52,424 nucleotides of DNA from Algisphaera sp039180025 (GTDB taxonomy: Bacteria; Planctomycetota; Phycisphaerae; Phycisphaerales; Phycisphaeraceae), in the NCBI GenBank assembly GCA_039180025.1, contig JBCDDZ010000020.1:1-52424 (forward strand), in the 5' to 3' direction. Made by a program: the position numbers and the translations under genes. The notes beneath the pieces are model-generated. The model searched no databases, was not told the origin of the DNA, and saw nothing but the letters and a program-made list of their open reading frames with translations. How positions within the stretch are numbered: position 1 is the first letter of the stretch; each line of letters begins with the position of its first letter. Positions 40,978 to 50,200 of the stretch are shown one piece after another.

Positions 40978-41415
40978 ATGTCATTTGAATATCCTGTTTT
41001 TCGAAAGAGCCTGATCATGGCTCTGTGTTCTGTGGTTTGCGCCGCGCTGCTGACAGGTTGTCAATCGACGGACCGCGGGGCCGAGCAGTTGGCGGACTAC
41101 CGGGAGCAATTGACGCGGGCGACCGAGTCGATCGCGGCGTCTGATTTCGAGTCGGCTTACCGGCACGCGGCCGAGGCCGAGCGGCTGGCCTCGACCGAGC
41201 CGCAGAAGCAGAAAGCATTGAGCCTGCGTTACCTGGTGGCCGGGACCGAGCTCTATGCCGAGGGGGACGTCTTGGGGGCCAAAGCACAGTGGGAACTCAT
41301 CACCGACGCGGTGCTGTACCGCGAGGTCCGGCGGAAAGCGTCGGATATCGGCATCTCCCTTCCGAAACCCAATACCGTGGGCTCCGCGGAGCCTGCGCAG
41401 GAGGATGAATCGTGA
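40978..41415 (+). CDS. small lipoprotein with helical repeats (first gene of the envelope cluster)
   Basis: 145 residues. A basic N-terminus (FRKSL) and a hydrophobic stretch end in the lipobox LLTGC. The mature part is helical and resembles one or two TPR-like hairpins (SDFESAYRHAAEAERLA and YAEGDVLGAKAQWELI). The upstream region is AT-rich and the prfA gene is 250 bp away, so a promoter probably lies here. The stop overlaps the next start (GTGA). I recognise no specific family; it may be an outer-membrane-anchored adaptor of the ExbB/D-like system. Confidence 0.7.
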   Translation: MSFEYPVFRKSLIMALCSVVCAALLTGCQSTDRGAEQLADYREQLTRATESIAASDFESAYRHAAEAERLASTEPQKQKALSLRYLVAGTELYAEGDVLGAKAQWELITDAVLYREVRRKASDIGISLPKPNTVGSAEPAQEDES

Positions 41416-42428
41416 AGATTGCAAACGTATCGACTCGGGCATCGACTTTGATCTTGGCCGGGGTATTGACGGGGGCCGCGGGCGTGGCCACGGCGCAGCC
41501 CGCCGGCGGCGCAGCCCCCGCGGACACGGGGTTCAACTTCGAAGGCTACGACTTCGGGGTCGTGGTGCAGACCATGGAGGACTCGGTCTCGCCGCTCCAG
41601 CGGGAAATGGACCTGAGCTTCAAGGTGTTCCTGGACCGGATGGAGGTCGCCGAGCAGCAGCTCGACGAAGGCCAGACCAACGAAGCGGTGCGCGAAGTGG
41701 CCGCGGCGATCGACGGCGTGCTCGAGGTCCGCGACGACGTCTTGGGCCCGATGTGGGACGGGCAGCGGACGCTCCAGGAGCAGACCGCCCGGGCCCGGCA
41801 GCGGCTCGCCCGGGCGGTGGGCACCGCCCCGGCCGACGGACAGGTCGAGATCGATAAAGACGCCGAGGCGACCCTGGACGCGATCGCCGGGCGGATCGCC
41901 CAGGAAAACGACCCGCTGCGGAAAAAGCGGCTGGTCGCGCACTACCGGACCGCCCGGAACCTCGCGCGGATCCGGGTGATGGCTCAGCAGCTCACGCCGG
42001 ACCAGCGTCGGCTGTGGCTGAACGTACTCACCGTGCTCGACGAAGCGGCCCTCGCGCACCAGCAGGTGCTGATGGGCACCGAGGTGCTGTTCGCACAGTT
42101 TGAAGCGACCTCGGCGAACCTCCGCGAATACATGGCCCTGATGGGCACGGTCGAAGGCGCGTCGCGGCTGATGGAGATGGTGCGCGGCGTGGGCGAAGAC
42201 GGGGCCGGGATGACCGGATTCGTGAGCAACATGCAGGATCTGCAGGAACGCCTGGTCGGCTTCAACGACTCGGTGGAGCAGGCCCTCGAATCGCGGATGA
42301 TGGCGCTCGACGACCAACTGCAAGCCATCGCCCCGTTCGAAGGCGGCGAGAGCAGCGTGGTGGTATCCGGCGAACTGGACGGTGAGTTGGAAGCCCGTAT
42401 CGATCGACTACAGAAAGGTCAGCCGTGA
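41412..42428 (+). CDS. secreted helical protein, unknown function
   Basis: 338 residues. A signal peptide ends at GVATAQPAGG. The rest is almost wholly helical, with heptad-like Leu/Ala/Glu patterns (MDLSFKVFLDRMEVAEQQL and AHQQVLMGTEVLFAQFEA). No Cys, no known domain. The GTG at 41412 overlaps the lipoprotein stop; the end overlaps the next gene. Tight coupling implies a joint function with the neighbours, perhaps as a periplasmic scaffold. Confidence 0.68.
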   Translation: MKIANVSTRASTLILAGVLTGAAGVATAQPAGGAAPADTGFNFEGYDFGVVVQTMEDSVSPLQREMDLSFKVFLDRMEVAEQQLDEGQTNEAVREVAAAIDGVLEVRDDVLGPMWDGQRTLQEQTARARQRLARAVGTAPADGQVEIDKDAEATLDAIAGRIAQENDPLRKKRLVAHYRTARNLARIRVMAQQLTPDQRRLWLNVLTVLDEAALAHQQVLMGTEVLFAQFEATSANLREYMALMGTVEGASRLMEMVRGVGEDGAGMTGFVSNMQDLQERLVGFNDSVEQALESRMMALDDQLQAIAPFEGGESSVVVSGELDGELEARIDRLQKGQP

Positions 42429-42931
42429 TGAAGTTTGGACACTTGCCTCGGAAGATGTTGGCCGGGTTATCCGTGCTGGTGCTGGGCTTGGGGTTGGGAT
42501 TCGTCGCGACGCCGTCGGCATCGGCCCAGGAAGCGAGCCCGGAACAAAAAGCGGAATTCAACCGGATGGTCCGCGAACGCAACCAGCTCCACCGCGAGTT
42601 GGAAGGGCTCGACGCGAAAGCGGCGCGGATGGTCAAAGAAGAGAAAGACCCGATCGAGGTCAACGCCCAGCAGGTGTCGACGCAGGACCAGTTGGACCTG
42701 GTGCAGCTTCGGCTGGAGATCCTCTCGATGCGGTACGGCCTGCGTCTCCCCCCCGTGCCGGGCACGGGCGGAAGCGAAGAAGAGACCGTCGACGGCAAGA
42801 CGAAGGAGCGCGTGATGGCCGAGAAAGCCTTCTCGCGCGGACGCGACCGGGCGTTGGCGCTGATCCGTGAAGAATCGGAGCAGTTTGCGGCGTCGCTGGA
42901 TTTCAAAGCGTTCCTGGCCGACGTCGAGTGA
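42425..42931 (+). CDS. secreted coiled-coil protein, unknown function
   Basis: 168 residues. Signal peptide (MLAGLSVLVLGLGLGFVATPSASAQ), then a helical segment with charged heptads (FNRMVRERNQLHRELEGLDAKAA) and a second (AFSRGRDRALALIREESEQF). The start is GTG at 42425 overlapping the preceding stop, or the ATG at 42428 directly after it. No homology recognised. It is followed after 140 bp by the ExbB-like gene. Confidence 0.68.
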   Translation: MMKFGHLPRKMLAGLSVLVLGLGLGFVATPSASAQEASPEQKAEFNRMVRERNQLHRELEGLDAKAARMVKEEKDPIEVNAQQVSTQDQLDLVQLRLEILSMRYGLRLPPVPGTGGSEEETVDGKTKERVMAEKAFSRGRDRALALIREESEQFAASLDFKAFLADVE

Positions 42932-43071
42932 GCCCGCCTGCGGAGCCCGGTTTCAGGTAGGTAAGGGAAGGCGACACGTGGGGGCGTGGGCACGGGTCAA
43001 GGTGACGCGTCGTCGTCGTGGCCGCGTGCTGCGGATGACGCCGCACAGTGAAGTCCCACGGAGTTTGATCC

Positions 43072-43797
43072 ATGCTTGGCCGATACATGCAACTCGGGGG
43101 TCCGCTGATGTGGCCGCTGCTGGTGTGCTCGGTGGTGCTGATCGCCTTGCTGATCGAGCGGGCGTGGACGTTGGCCCTGCGGCCGAGGCTGCTGCGTCGG
43201 CGGGCGACAGCGGCACAAAAAATATGGCACCGACGCGCGCTGCCGTTCTTTATGGATGTCCCGCCGAGCGTCGGGCTGCTCGGGACGGTTTTGGGGGTGG
43301 TGCAGAGTTTCAACCTCGTCAACGGCCGGATCGACACCCAGGCGATGAGCGCGGGGCTGAGCGTGGCGTGTATGACGACGGTCTTCGGCCTGATGATCGC
43401 GATCGTCGCCACGGTGGCGAAGTACCTGCTGGACTGGGTCGCCGGCGAAGACACCCCAGGGGTCACGCCGCCGGGGTTGGCGGCGGCGGCGATGGCGTCC
43501 AAATCGAAAGCCCCACGCAGGGAAGCGCCAGAGGCCTCGTCGCCCGTTGCGGGGGCAGGCCCAAACCGACATTCCACGGAAGCGGTAGCGACCAGCGTGC
43601 CGCGCGCTATCCCGGGAATGGCGTCGGGGACACTTGCGGAAGCGGTGCCGGAGGCGCTTCCGGGGGCGCTTCCTGGGGCGCTTCCTGGGGCGCTTCCTGG
43701 GGCGCTTCCTGGGGCGCTTCCTGGGGCGCTTCCTGGGGCGCTTCCGGGGGCGCTTCCGGGGGCGTTTCCGGGGGGGGCGGGGGCGAGCCGTGGGTAA
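43072..43797 (+). CDS. minimal ExbB/TolQ/MotA-family protein with repeat-encoded tail
   Basis: 241 residues. Membrane segment 1 (MWPLLVCSVVLIALLIERAW), a cytoplasmic loop of only about 30 residues, then VPPSVGLLGTVLGVVQSFN and MTTVFGLMIAIVATVAKYLL match the conserved segments 2 and 3 of ExbB/TolQ. The proton-channel part is therefore present while the usual large cytoplasmic domain is nearly missing. From about residue 130 the tail is low-complexity, and residues about 194-233 are ten Leu-Pro-Gly-Ala units from the 12-base repeat. ExbD-like and TonB-like genes follow. A motor driven by the proton gradient is inferred from the family. Confidence 0.82.
   Translation: MLGRYMQLGGPLMWPLLVCSVVLIALLIERAWTLALRPRLLRRRATAAQKIWHRRALPFFMDVPPSVGLLGTVLGVVQSFNLVNGRIDTQAMSAGLSVACMTTVFGLMIAIVATVAKYLLDWVAGEDTPGVTPPGLAAAAMASKSKAPRREAPEASSPVAGAGPNRHSTEAVATSVPRAIPGMASGTLAEAVPEALPGALPGALPGALPGALPGALPGALPGALPGALPGAFPGGAGASRG
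43651..43787 (+). repeat. 12-bp G-rich tandem repeat (10 units plus tail) in the exbB-like gene
   Basis: Ten consecutive in-frame 12-base units (43651-43770), most reading GGGGCGCTTCCT, some GGGGGCGCTTCC, followed by a G7-C-G5 tail. They encode Glu/Gly-Ala-Leu-Pro units. The same DNA is also open in the frame of the following exbD-like gene, as Arg-Phe-Leu-Gly repeats. It is the longest array in the window. Confidence 0.9.
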
Positions 43798-44182
43798 CAA
43801 GAGCTTTATTGACCTGCTATTTATTTTGCTGCTGGGCACGTTCGTGATGCTCAGCGAATCGCTGCGGGTCGGGGCGATCGAGACGGCCCCCGCCGACGTG
43901 GGCGGCGGGGGAGCGGTGGTGGACGATCCCGGGTCGGCCCGGGTGGTGGTGGTGAATCGGGAAACGCTGAGCTTGGAAGATGAACCGATGCCGGGGGTGG
44001 ATCGGCTGGTCGCCGAGCTAGGCGCGGACGAGTTTGTGCTGCTGACCCCCGGGCGGAAAGACGTGGTGCATCAGCGGGTGATGGAAGTGTGGGCGGAGTT
44101 GGATCGCCGGGGGGTGGAGGTGAAGCTGGCGGTCCAGCCGGCGGACGAGTCACCCCGCGGGCAGACGGGGGGGCGGGGCTGA
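43790..44182 (+). CDS. ExbD/TolR-family protein
   Basis: 130 residues. A very short N-terminus is followed by one membrane segment with the conserved acidic residue (SFIDLLFILLLGTFVML), then a periplasmic domain with VDRLVAELGADEFVLLTPG and VMEVWAELDRRGVEVKLAV, matching ExbD/TolR. The Asp in the membrane segment would take part in proton transfer with ExbB. The GTG at 43790 overlaps the exbB-like stop by 8 nt; the frame is open upstream through the repeat, which would add a basic Arg/Phe/Gly extension. The stop overlaps the next ATG (TGATG). Confidence 0.8.
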   Translation: MGNKSFIDLLFILLLGTFVMLSESLRVGAIETAPADVGGGGAVVDDPGSARVVVVNRETLSLEDEPMPGVDRLVAELGADEFVLLTPGRKDVVHQRVMEVWAELDRRGVEVKLAVQPADESPRGQTGGRG

Positions 44183-45033
44183 TGTCGCGGACCGGACTGA
44201 TCATCGGGCTGGTGGTGTCGGTGCTGGTGCACGTGTGGCTGCTGCGCGAACCGACGCCGCCAGCGGAATCGGGGGCGGACACCGTACGGGCGATCGCTTT
44301 GGCTGAGCTGCCCCCGGAGGCTGCGGAACCCGAGGAGGTGTCGACCCCCCAGGAACCGACTCCCGAACCCGAACCGACCCCGGAACCGGAACCCGAGCCG
44401 CCCTCGGAACCCGAGGTGGTCGAGCCGGAGCCCGAACCCGCCCCCGAGCCTGAACCGGCGGAACCCGCGCCGGTGGAAGAACCCGCCGCAGCCCCGCCCC
44501 CCGTGCCGGAGCCCGCGAGTGTAGCCCCGCCGCAGCGGACGCTCACCGATCGCCCGGGCCGACGCCTGACTGATCCCGACGCGGTACCGACGCCTCAGCT
44601 CCAGATCTACTGGGGCACGGAACGCCAAGCGGTGGCGGCGATCACGGCGGGGCGGATGAAAGTGGTGGTGATGGAGCCTCAGCGCAGCACATTCCGGATG
44701 GTGGATCAGTTGGACCGGGTCGACGGGGGGTGGCGGCGGGGGGCGTATCGGCCCGACGCGGCCCGGTTCGATCCGAACCTGACGATCGACGTGACGAACG
44801 TGCCTTCGTTCAGCCGGGTGCGGCGGTCGGCGAATCTATCGGGGGCAGAACGCCTGGGGGTTCGGCTCCCCAGCGACGCCGTGCAGATGGTGACTTCGAA
44901 ACACGACGTGGCGATCTTCCGGGAACAGTTGGCGAAAGAAGAAGTCCGGGCGGTGGTGGGCCAGTTTGTGGTGCAGGATTCGGGGCTCGATTACCAAACC
45001 TTGAAAGTGATCCCACGGAGCCGAGTGCAATGA
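44182..45033 (+). CDS. TonB-like proline-rich energy transducer
   Basis: 283 residues. One N-terminal membrane segment (GLIIGLVVSVLVHVWLL), then a Glu/Pro linker of about 90 residues made of PEPEPxPEPE-type units, as in TonB or TolA, then a folded C-terminal domain of about 130 residues. The C-terminal domain does not show the TonB YP-motif that I know; it contains LQIYWGTERQAVAAITAGRMK and VVGQFVVQDSGLDYQTL. The position after exbB and exbD supports a transducer that spans the periplasm. It overlaps both neighbours (TGATG, ATGA). Confidence 0.7.
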   Translation: MSRTGLIIGLVVSVLVHVWLLREPTPPAESGADTVRAIALAELPPEAAEPEEVSTPQEPTPEPEPTPEPEPEPPSEPEVVEPEPEPAPEPEPAEPAPVEEPAAAPPPVPEPASVAPPQRTLTDRPGRRLTDPDAVPTPQLQIYWGTERQAVAAITAGRMKVVVMEPQRSTFRMVDQLDRVDGGWRRGAYRPDAARFDPNLTIDVTNVPSFSRVRRSANLSGAERLGVRLPSDAVQMVTSKHDVAIFREQLAKEEVRAVVGQFVVQDSGLDYQTLKVIPRSRVQ

Positions 45034-45638
45034 AACGATGGGCGATGATGGGATTGGTGGCGACGTTGCCGGCGGTGGTCGCGGTGGGCTTGACGGTGTG
45101 GGTATTACAGCCCGGGCCGAGGGGCGATGCCGACCGAACAAAAACGGACATCCCTGACGTGACGCTGGAGGCGGACGCGGCCGAAACGGTGATGACGCCG
45201 CCGGCGGCGGACCGCGCGGAGCAAGGCGGAGCAGCCGTGACAGAGGCCGCCGAAGCGGTGGCGGCGGAACAAACCGCGGACGCCGTGCCGCCCGCGCTCG
45301 CCGACGAGCCGGTGCCAGGGGTTTCGCACGCGACCGAGCCGCCCACCGCGGACAGGGCGGAGCCGTCGGCCGAGACGGAACCGGAGGCGATCAGCGTCGC
45401 GGAATCGCCGGCCGGCGCCGGGGCGGAACCTGCGCCCGAGCCCGTGGCGGAGCAGACCGAAGACGCAGACGCGTCGCAGCCCATCGATTTTCAACGGCTC
45501 AATACAGACGTGGCGGAATTAAGTGAACGCCTCGAACGTTTCAACCGGAAGCTGATCGAACGCATCGCCCCGCCGCCGACGACCGCCGACCGGGCCGAAG
45601 GTGATGGATCGGCGGCGGAGACCGAGCCCGGCTCGTAA
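45030..45638 (+). CDS. membrane-anchored Ala/Glu-rich protein with C-terminal helical module
   Basis: 202 residues. One N-terminal membrane segment (MMGLVATLPAVVAVGLTVWVL), a long low-complexity acidic linker (Ala/Glu/Pro), then a short helical module (IDFQRLNTDVAELSERLERF to IERIAP). The same module pattern recurs in the next gene. The ATG overlaps the previous stop (ATGA). It may reach through the periplasm to a partner, as TonB does; no domain is recognised. Confidence 0.65.
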   Translation: MKRWAMMGLVATLPAVVAVGLTVWVLQPGPRGDADRTKTDIPDVTLEADAAETVMTPPAADRAEQGGAAVTEAAEAVAAEQTADAVPPALADEPVPGVSHATEPPTADRAEPSAETEPEAISVAESPAGAGAEPAPEPVAEQTEDADASQPIDFQRLNTDVAELSERLERFNRKLIERIAPPPTTADRAEGDGSAAETEPGS

Positions 45639-45664
45639 AAGCCCTCGTAACGGAGCATGGTGTC

Positions 45665-46864
45665 ATGGTGGTCAAATGGTTAGGGCGTATCGGGTTGGCG
45701 GCGACGCTGTGGGTCGGGCCCGTCTATGCGGCGGGGCAGTCCCTGACGGTAGAGCCGACGCGGCAACAAGTGCGCACCAGCCGGGGCTGGTCGCAGTTGG
45801 AGGCGGAGCGCTACATGGACGCGCAGTCTTGGTTTGCGCGGGCAGCGAACGCACGGCCCGAGCGCGGCGATTACAAAGTCGGGTACGCGCTGGCGGTGCT
45901 GGGGCGGGGCGACATCGCGCACGCCGGTTGGGCGATCGAGCGGGCCCTGGTCGCCACGCCGGGCGATCTGCAACGCCTGGCGATCGATGAAGAGGTGCTC
46001 CAGCGGATGAACCGTCGCCTCGAGGACCGGGCGGCGGCGGGCGGCGGGCGCGGGGCCGGCGGGGTGAGCCTGGCGAACGATGTCGGTCTGTTGTCCGCGG
46101 TATTGGCGTACGTGGCGGGGGATGTGGACGCCGCGGAGCGGCAGCTCGGCGGCGTCGAGGCGACCGGTCAACGGGCGGCCGCGGTGCAGCAGCTTGAGGG
46201 TCTGGTGGCGACGCGGCGCCGGGCGCTGACTCCTGCGATACCCACGGTTGAGGTTCCGCCGGCCCCACGTCCGGGGGGCGGCCTCGTGATGCCGCCGGAA
46301 ATGACGTCTCCCAAAGTTCCTTCTCCGGATCCCACGCCCCCGGGGGGAGCGTCGGCCGAGGCCGCGGCCGCGGACACGACGGCGTCGGTGGCCGAACCGC
46401 TGGAGAAATCTACAGCGACGGAGATGGCGACCGGGGCCGGGCCTGAAGCCGTCGGATCGGGCCGTTCTACAACCGCCGCGACGAGCGCGCCCGCATCGGA
46501 GCGTTCGATGGTCGAAAACGCGGGGCGCGCCGGGACGAGCACCGCGGCTGCGGTGGTGGGATCAGGAGCCGCGGCGTCGGCCGCGGGCGGAGCGGCCGCG
46601 GTCGTGGCGGGCTCGGACGGGGGGGAAGCGGCAGAGCCTGACTCGGCGGTGGAGGCCGAGCCGGTCGAAGTGGATTTCGTACAGATCCGAGACCGATTGG
46701 AAGCGATGGGCAGCGCGATGGACCGCTTTTCGGAACGGCTCGCCCGAAAACTGCAGCTGGGTACGGACGAGGAAGACGACGCGGAAGCGGAAGAAAACAA
46801 CGCGAATTCTGAAGACGAAGCGACCGAGCCGAGCGCTGCGGCCGAAGCGGAAAACGGAACGTAA
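45665..46864 (+). CDS. secreted TPR-like protein with the same C-terminal helical module
   Basis: 399 residues. Signal peptide (GLAATLWVGPVYAAGQS), a TPR-like region (about 35-165: WSQLEAERYMDAQSWFARAA, YALAVLGRGDIAHAGWAIERAL, VLAYVAGDVDAAERQLGG), a long Ala/Thr/Pro linker, then the module VDFVQIRDRLEAMGSAMDRF to LARKLQ and an acidic tail. The module resembles that of the preceding protein (hydrophobic-DF, then RF and a basic helix). It is the last gene of the cluster, 26 nt after its neighbour, and is followed by a hairpin at 47126. Confidence 0.68.
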   Translation: MVVKWLGRIGLAATLWVGPVYAAGQSLTVEPTRQQVRTSRGWSQLEAERYMDAQSWFARAANARPERGDYKVGYALAVLGRGDIAHAGWAIERALVATPGDLQRLAIDEEVLQRMNRRLEDRAAAGGGRGAGGVSLANDVGLLSAVLAYVAGDVDAAERQLGGVEATGQRAAAVQQLEGLVATRRRALTPAIPTVEVPPAPRPGGGLVMPPEMTSPKVPSPDPTPPGGASAEAAAADTTASVAEPLEKSTATEMATGAGPEAVGSGRSTTAATSAPASERSMVENAGRAGTSTAAAVVGSGAAASAAGGAAAVVAGSDGGEAAEPDSAVEAEPVEVDFVQIRDRLEAMGSAMDRFSERLARKLQLGTDEEDDAEAEENNANSEDEATEPSAAAEAENGT

Positions 46865-47201
46865 AGTAGGCCAGTCGCGCGGGCGGGGGATTCAACCCTT
46901 ACGGGGATTTACGGAGGAGGCCATGGCGGCGGCGGGCCGTGGGCCTTCTGTTTGAGCCTGGCAGATCCGGGATGGGGGTTAACTTTTTTGCGCTGCGGCC
47001 GCAGCCGAGGATGGGAGAGCCGGGGGGATTCAAGTTGGGGTCGTCTCGGATCGAACCGTTTTATTTACGATCTGCGGGGCGTGCGGGTAGTTTGGCGACC
47101 CGTATGACGGCGACGAAGCGTATAGAAAACCCACCCTCCGAAGAGCGTGGGTTTCCGAGAGGGGGGCCATACGGGTGCACCGCTGCGCCGCGGGGCGGGC
47201 G
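46865..47201. other. 337-bp region between convergent genes
   Basis: No convincing gene. It contains GGGGATTTACGGAGGAGG upstream of an ATG at 46922 without a sensible frame, and a terminator hairpin at 47126-47154. Confidence 0.5.
47126..47154. terminator. terminator hairpin between convergent genes
   Basis: AACCCAC and GTGGGTT pair across a 12-nt loop, with a short A-run before and T-run after. It can serve the plus-strand cluster and the minus-strand surface protein gene, whose stop is at 47202. Confidence 0.6.
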
Positions 47202-50200
47202 TTAGATGAGGTTGGCGTAGTAGACCTCGAAGACGTCAGATTCGGATTGGCCGGAGACGACGCCCCCGCCGGCGATGTAGATCGCGCCGGCGTAGCCGAC
47301 GGGGTAGATGCCGTGCCGGGCGGTGATCAGGGGTTCGCCTTCGCGCCAGGTGTTGGTAAGCGGGTTGTAGATATCGACCCGGTCGTAGAGGCCGACGCTG
47401 TTGGCTTCGGGGTCGTTTTCGGTTTCGCCGCCGATGACGTAGAATTCGCCGTTGATGAAGGGGGCGTTGACGATGCCGCCGAGGCGCTGGGGCAGGGCGG
47501 CGAGGCTGGAGCCGGCACCGCTGCTGGTTTCCCAGGTATCGGTCACCGGGTCGTAAACCATCACGGTGTCGAAGCCGTTGCCCGGGGCGTCGCCGCCGTT
47601 GCGTCCCCCGAAGATATACATCTTGGACCCGTCGGTCCCGGTGGCGGCGCTGTTGCGGGCCAGGGGGGCGTCGGCGAGCTGGGTCCAGTCGTCGAGGGCG
47701 GGGTCGTAGACGTAGGTTTCGCGGATCGAAACGTTGCCGGGGACGACGCCGCCGTTGACGTAGATCTTGCCGTCGATCAACGCGGTCTGGGCGGCAAAGA
47801 ATTGCCTCGGGGCGGATTGGCCGAAGGACCAGGCGTTGGTGGCGGGGTCGTAGATCTGGACTTCGTCGTAGACTGCGGCGTTGTCGGGGTAGCTGATCCC
47901 GCCGAGGACGTAGAGCTTGCCGTCGATGACCTGGGCGAGTTGATCTTTGGCGGGCAGGGGTCGGTCGGCGCCCACGTCGGTCCATTGGCCGGTGGTCAGG
48001 TCGTACGCGAAGGTGCCGTCGTCTCCGTCGCCGATGGTGTAGAGGACGTTGTCGATGACTCCGCCGGCGACTTCGCCGAGCTCGGCGGGGAGGCTGGGGA
48101 GGGTATTCCAGACGTCGTCGAAGTCGGCGGCGAAGAACTGGTCGGTGCCGTTGAGCCCGTCGGTGACGCCGCTGCCGCCGAAGAGGGCTTGGCAGGAGGC
48201 GCAGCCGCACTGCGGCCCGGGGCAGACCCCGCCGTCGTTTTCGTTGGGGTCGTCGACGACGGTCAGGATCGGACCCAGGAGCGTGTCGGGCAGCGTGGGC
48301 AATTGGATCCAGGCGTCTTCGCCCGGGTCGTAGGCGTAGAAGTCGTTCACGCTGCTGCGGTCGGTGGTGCTGCTGCGTCCGCCGCCGATGAAGATGCGTC
48401 CGTTGGCCGCGAAGGTGCTCGGTTCGTTGTGTGACCAGCCGAAGGGGAGGTCCGCGGTCTGGCTCCAGGTGTCGGTGAGCGTATCGAACACGTAGACCTC
48501 GCGGAGGTCGGTCGGGTTGATCCGGTGGTGCCGTTGGCCGCCGAGCACGTAGAGGTCGGTCCCGAGGACGGCCGCCGAGGCGTGCCCCCGGCCGATCGGG
48601 GCGGCGACCGACGTGGTCCAGCCCGCGGCGGGGTCGTCGAGGTGGAGCACGTAGTGGTCGGTCACCGCGTCGAGGTCCCGGGTGGGGAAGCCGCCGATGT
48701 AGTGCAGCTCGCGTCCGACGATCGCCGCCGCTCCGCTGGAGAGCTCATCGGGCAGAGTGGGGCCGGCGGACCAGGTGTCGGTGGCCACGTCGTAGATCCA
48801 GGCTTCGTCGGTCGGCTGGCCGGGGAATTCGCCTTTGAAGCCGCCCACGAACCACGCCTGGTTCAGCTCCTGGTCGTAGACCACGTTGAGGTGGTTGACG
48901 GTGGTGGGCATGTCCGCCAGCCGGGTCCACCGGTCGTCGGCGATGTCGTAGACCCAGGCGTCGTTGAGCTTGTCGTTGAGGTTGTCGGTGAAACCGCCGA
49001 AGACGTACACCAGGTTGTCGGCGGTGAAGGTCATGCTTTCGAACCGGTCGCCGCCGGGGTGGGGCGCGGCGTCGACAAACTGGAACGGGCCGTCGCCCAG
49101 GTCCAGGGGGTTGTTCGCGGGCGGCGGGTCGCCGAGCGGGTTGACGCGGAGCCAGTTGAGGTTGCCCACGAATTGGCCGCCGCTGCCCCGGTCGAAGGCC
49201 ACCCGCAGGACGTTGTTCCCCGCGGCGAGTTGGACATCGTCGACGGTGACCGTTTGCCAGTTCTGCCAGCCGCCGGTGTTGGGCAGCGTGAGGGGGCCGG
49301 TGGTGTTGCCGTTGGCTTCGAGGCGGAAGCTGCCGCCGGGGCCGTCGTTCAGGGCCACGCGCAGGTCCACGCTGTAGGCCCCGGCCTCGGGGACGTCGAA
49401 GGTGTATTCGAGGTATTCGCCGGCCAGGATCCAACCCACGTTCACCCCGCCGCCGGTGTCTGTGGTGTTTTCGATGTCGACGTGTTCGCCGGGGCGGGGG
49501 TTGGCGTTGCCCAGGTTGTCGGGGTCGGCGTCGACGTAAGCGACTCCGGCGCCGCCGTGGTCGAAGTGCTCGGCCTGCACGATCTGACCCACGGCATGGG
49601 GGGTGCCGCCGAAAGGGGTTTGGCCGTCGGTGGGGGTGCCGGGGTCGACCGGATCGACGCGCAGGAAGTCGTAGGTGACGGTGTACGGGTCGTTGGTTTC
49701 ACCGGACGTGGCGAGCACGCCGACCGCGGGCGCGGTGGTGGCGGTGATCCACCCGGCGGGGAAGCCGATGGTGTCGGCGAGCTCGACGGTCGCCGCGTCG
49801 CTGCCCAGGCGGTAAGCGGCCCGGACGGTGCCGGCGGCGGGATCGACGGTGAGAAACAGGTTGATGTTTTCGAAGCGGTCTTGCCCGATGATGTCGCCGG
49901 TGCCGAAGGTGGGGGTGCCCTCGATTTCGGTGACGGTGTTGATCGTGCCGTCGCCTTCGACGAAGACGGCGACGTAGTTGTCCTGGTCGCCGGTGCCGAA
50001 GTAGATGCCCGCGCGCTGCCCCGAAGCGGGGATGGCGTTATCGAATACCGAGTCGAGCTCGGTGTGGAGGGTGAAGGCCGGGGTGTCGGGGCCGACGTTC
50101 AGGCCGAACTGGAAAGCGTTGTCCTGATTGTTGGCGGGGCCCAGCGCGGTGCCCGGGCCGACGTTGTCGATGGTCAGGACACCCGCGGCGCTGCCGGCGG

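Noticed and set aside
43651..43787. Possible CRISPR array
   Set aside because: Units are 12 bp, directly adjacent with no spacers, and lie inside an open frame.
47175..48434. 419-codon plus-strand frame opposite the Kelch region
   Set aside because: Val/Gly/Asp-rich mirror of repetitive Kelch codons; no independent features.
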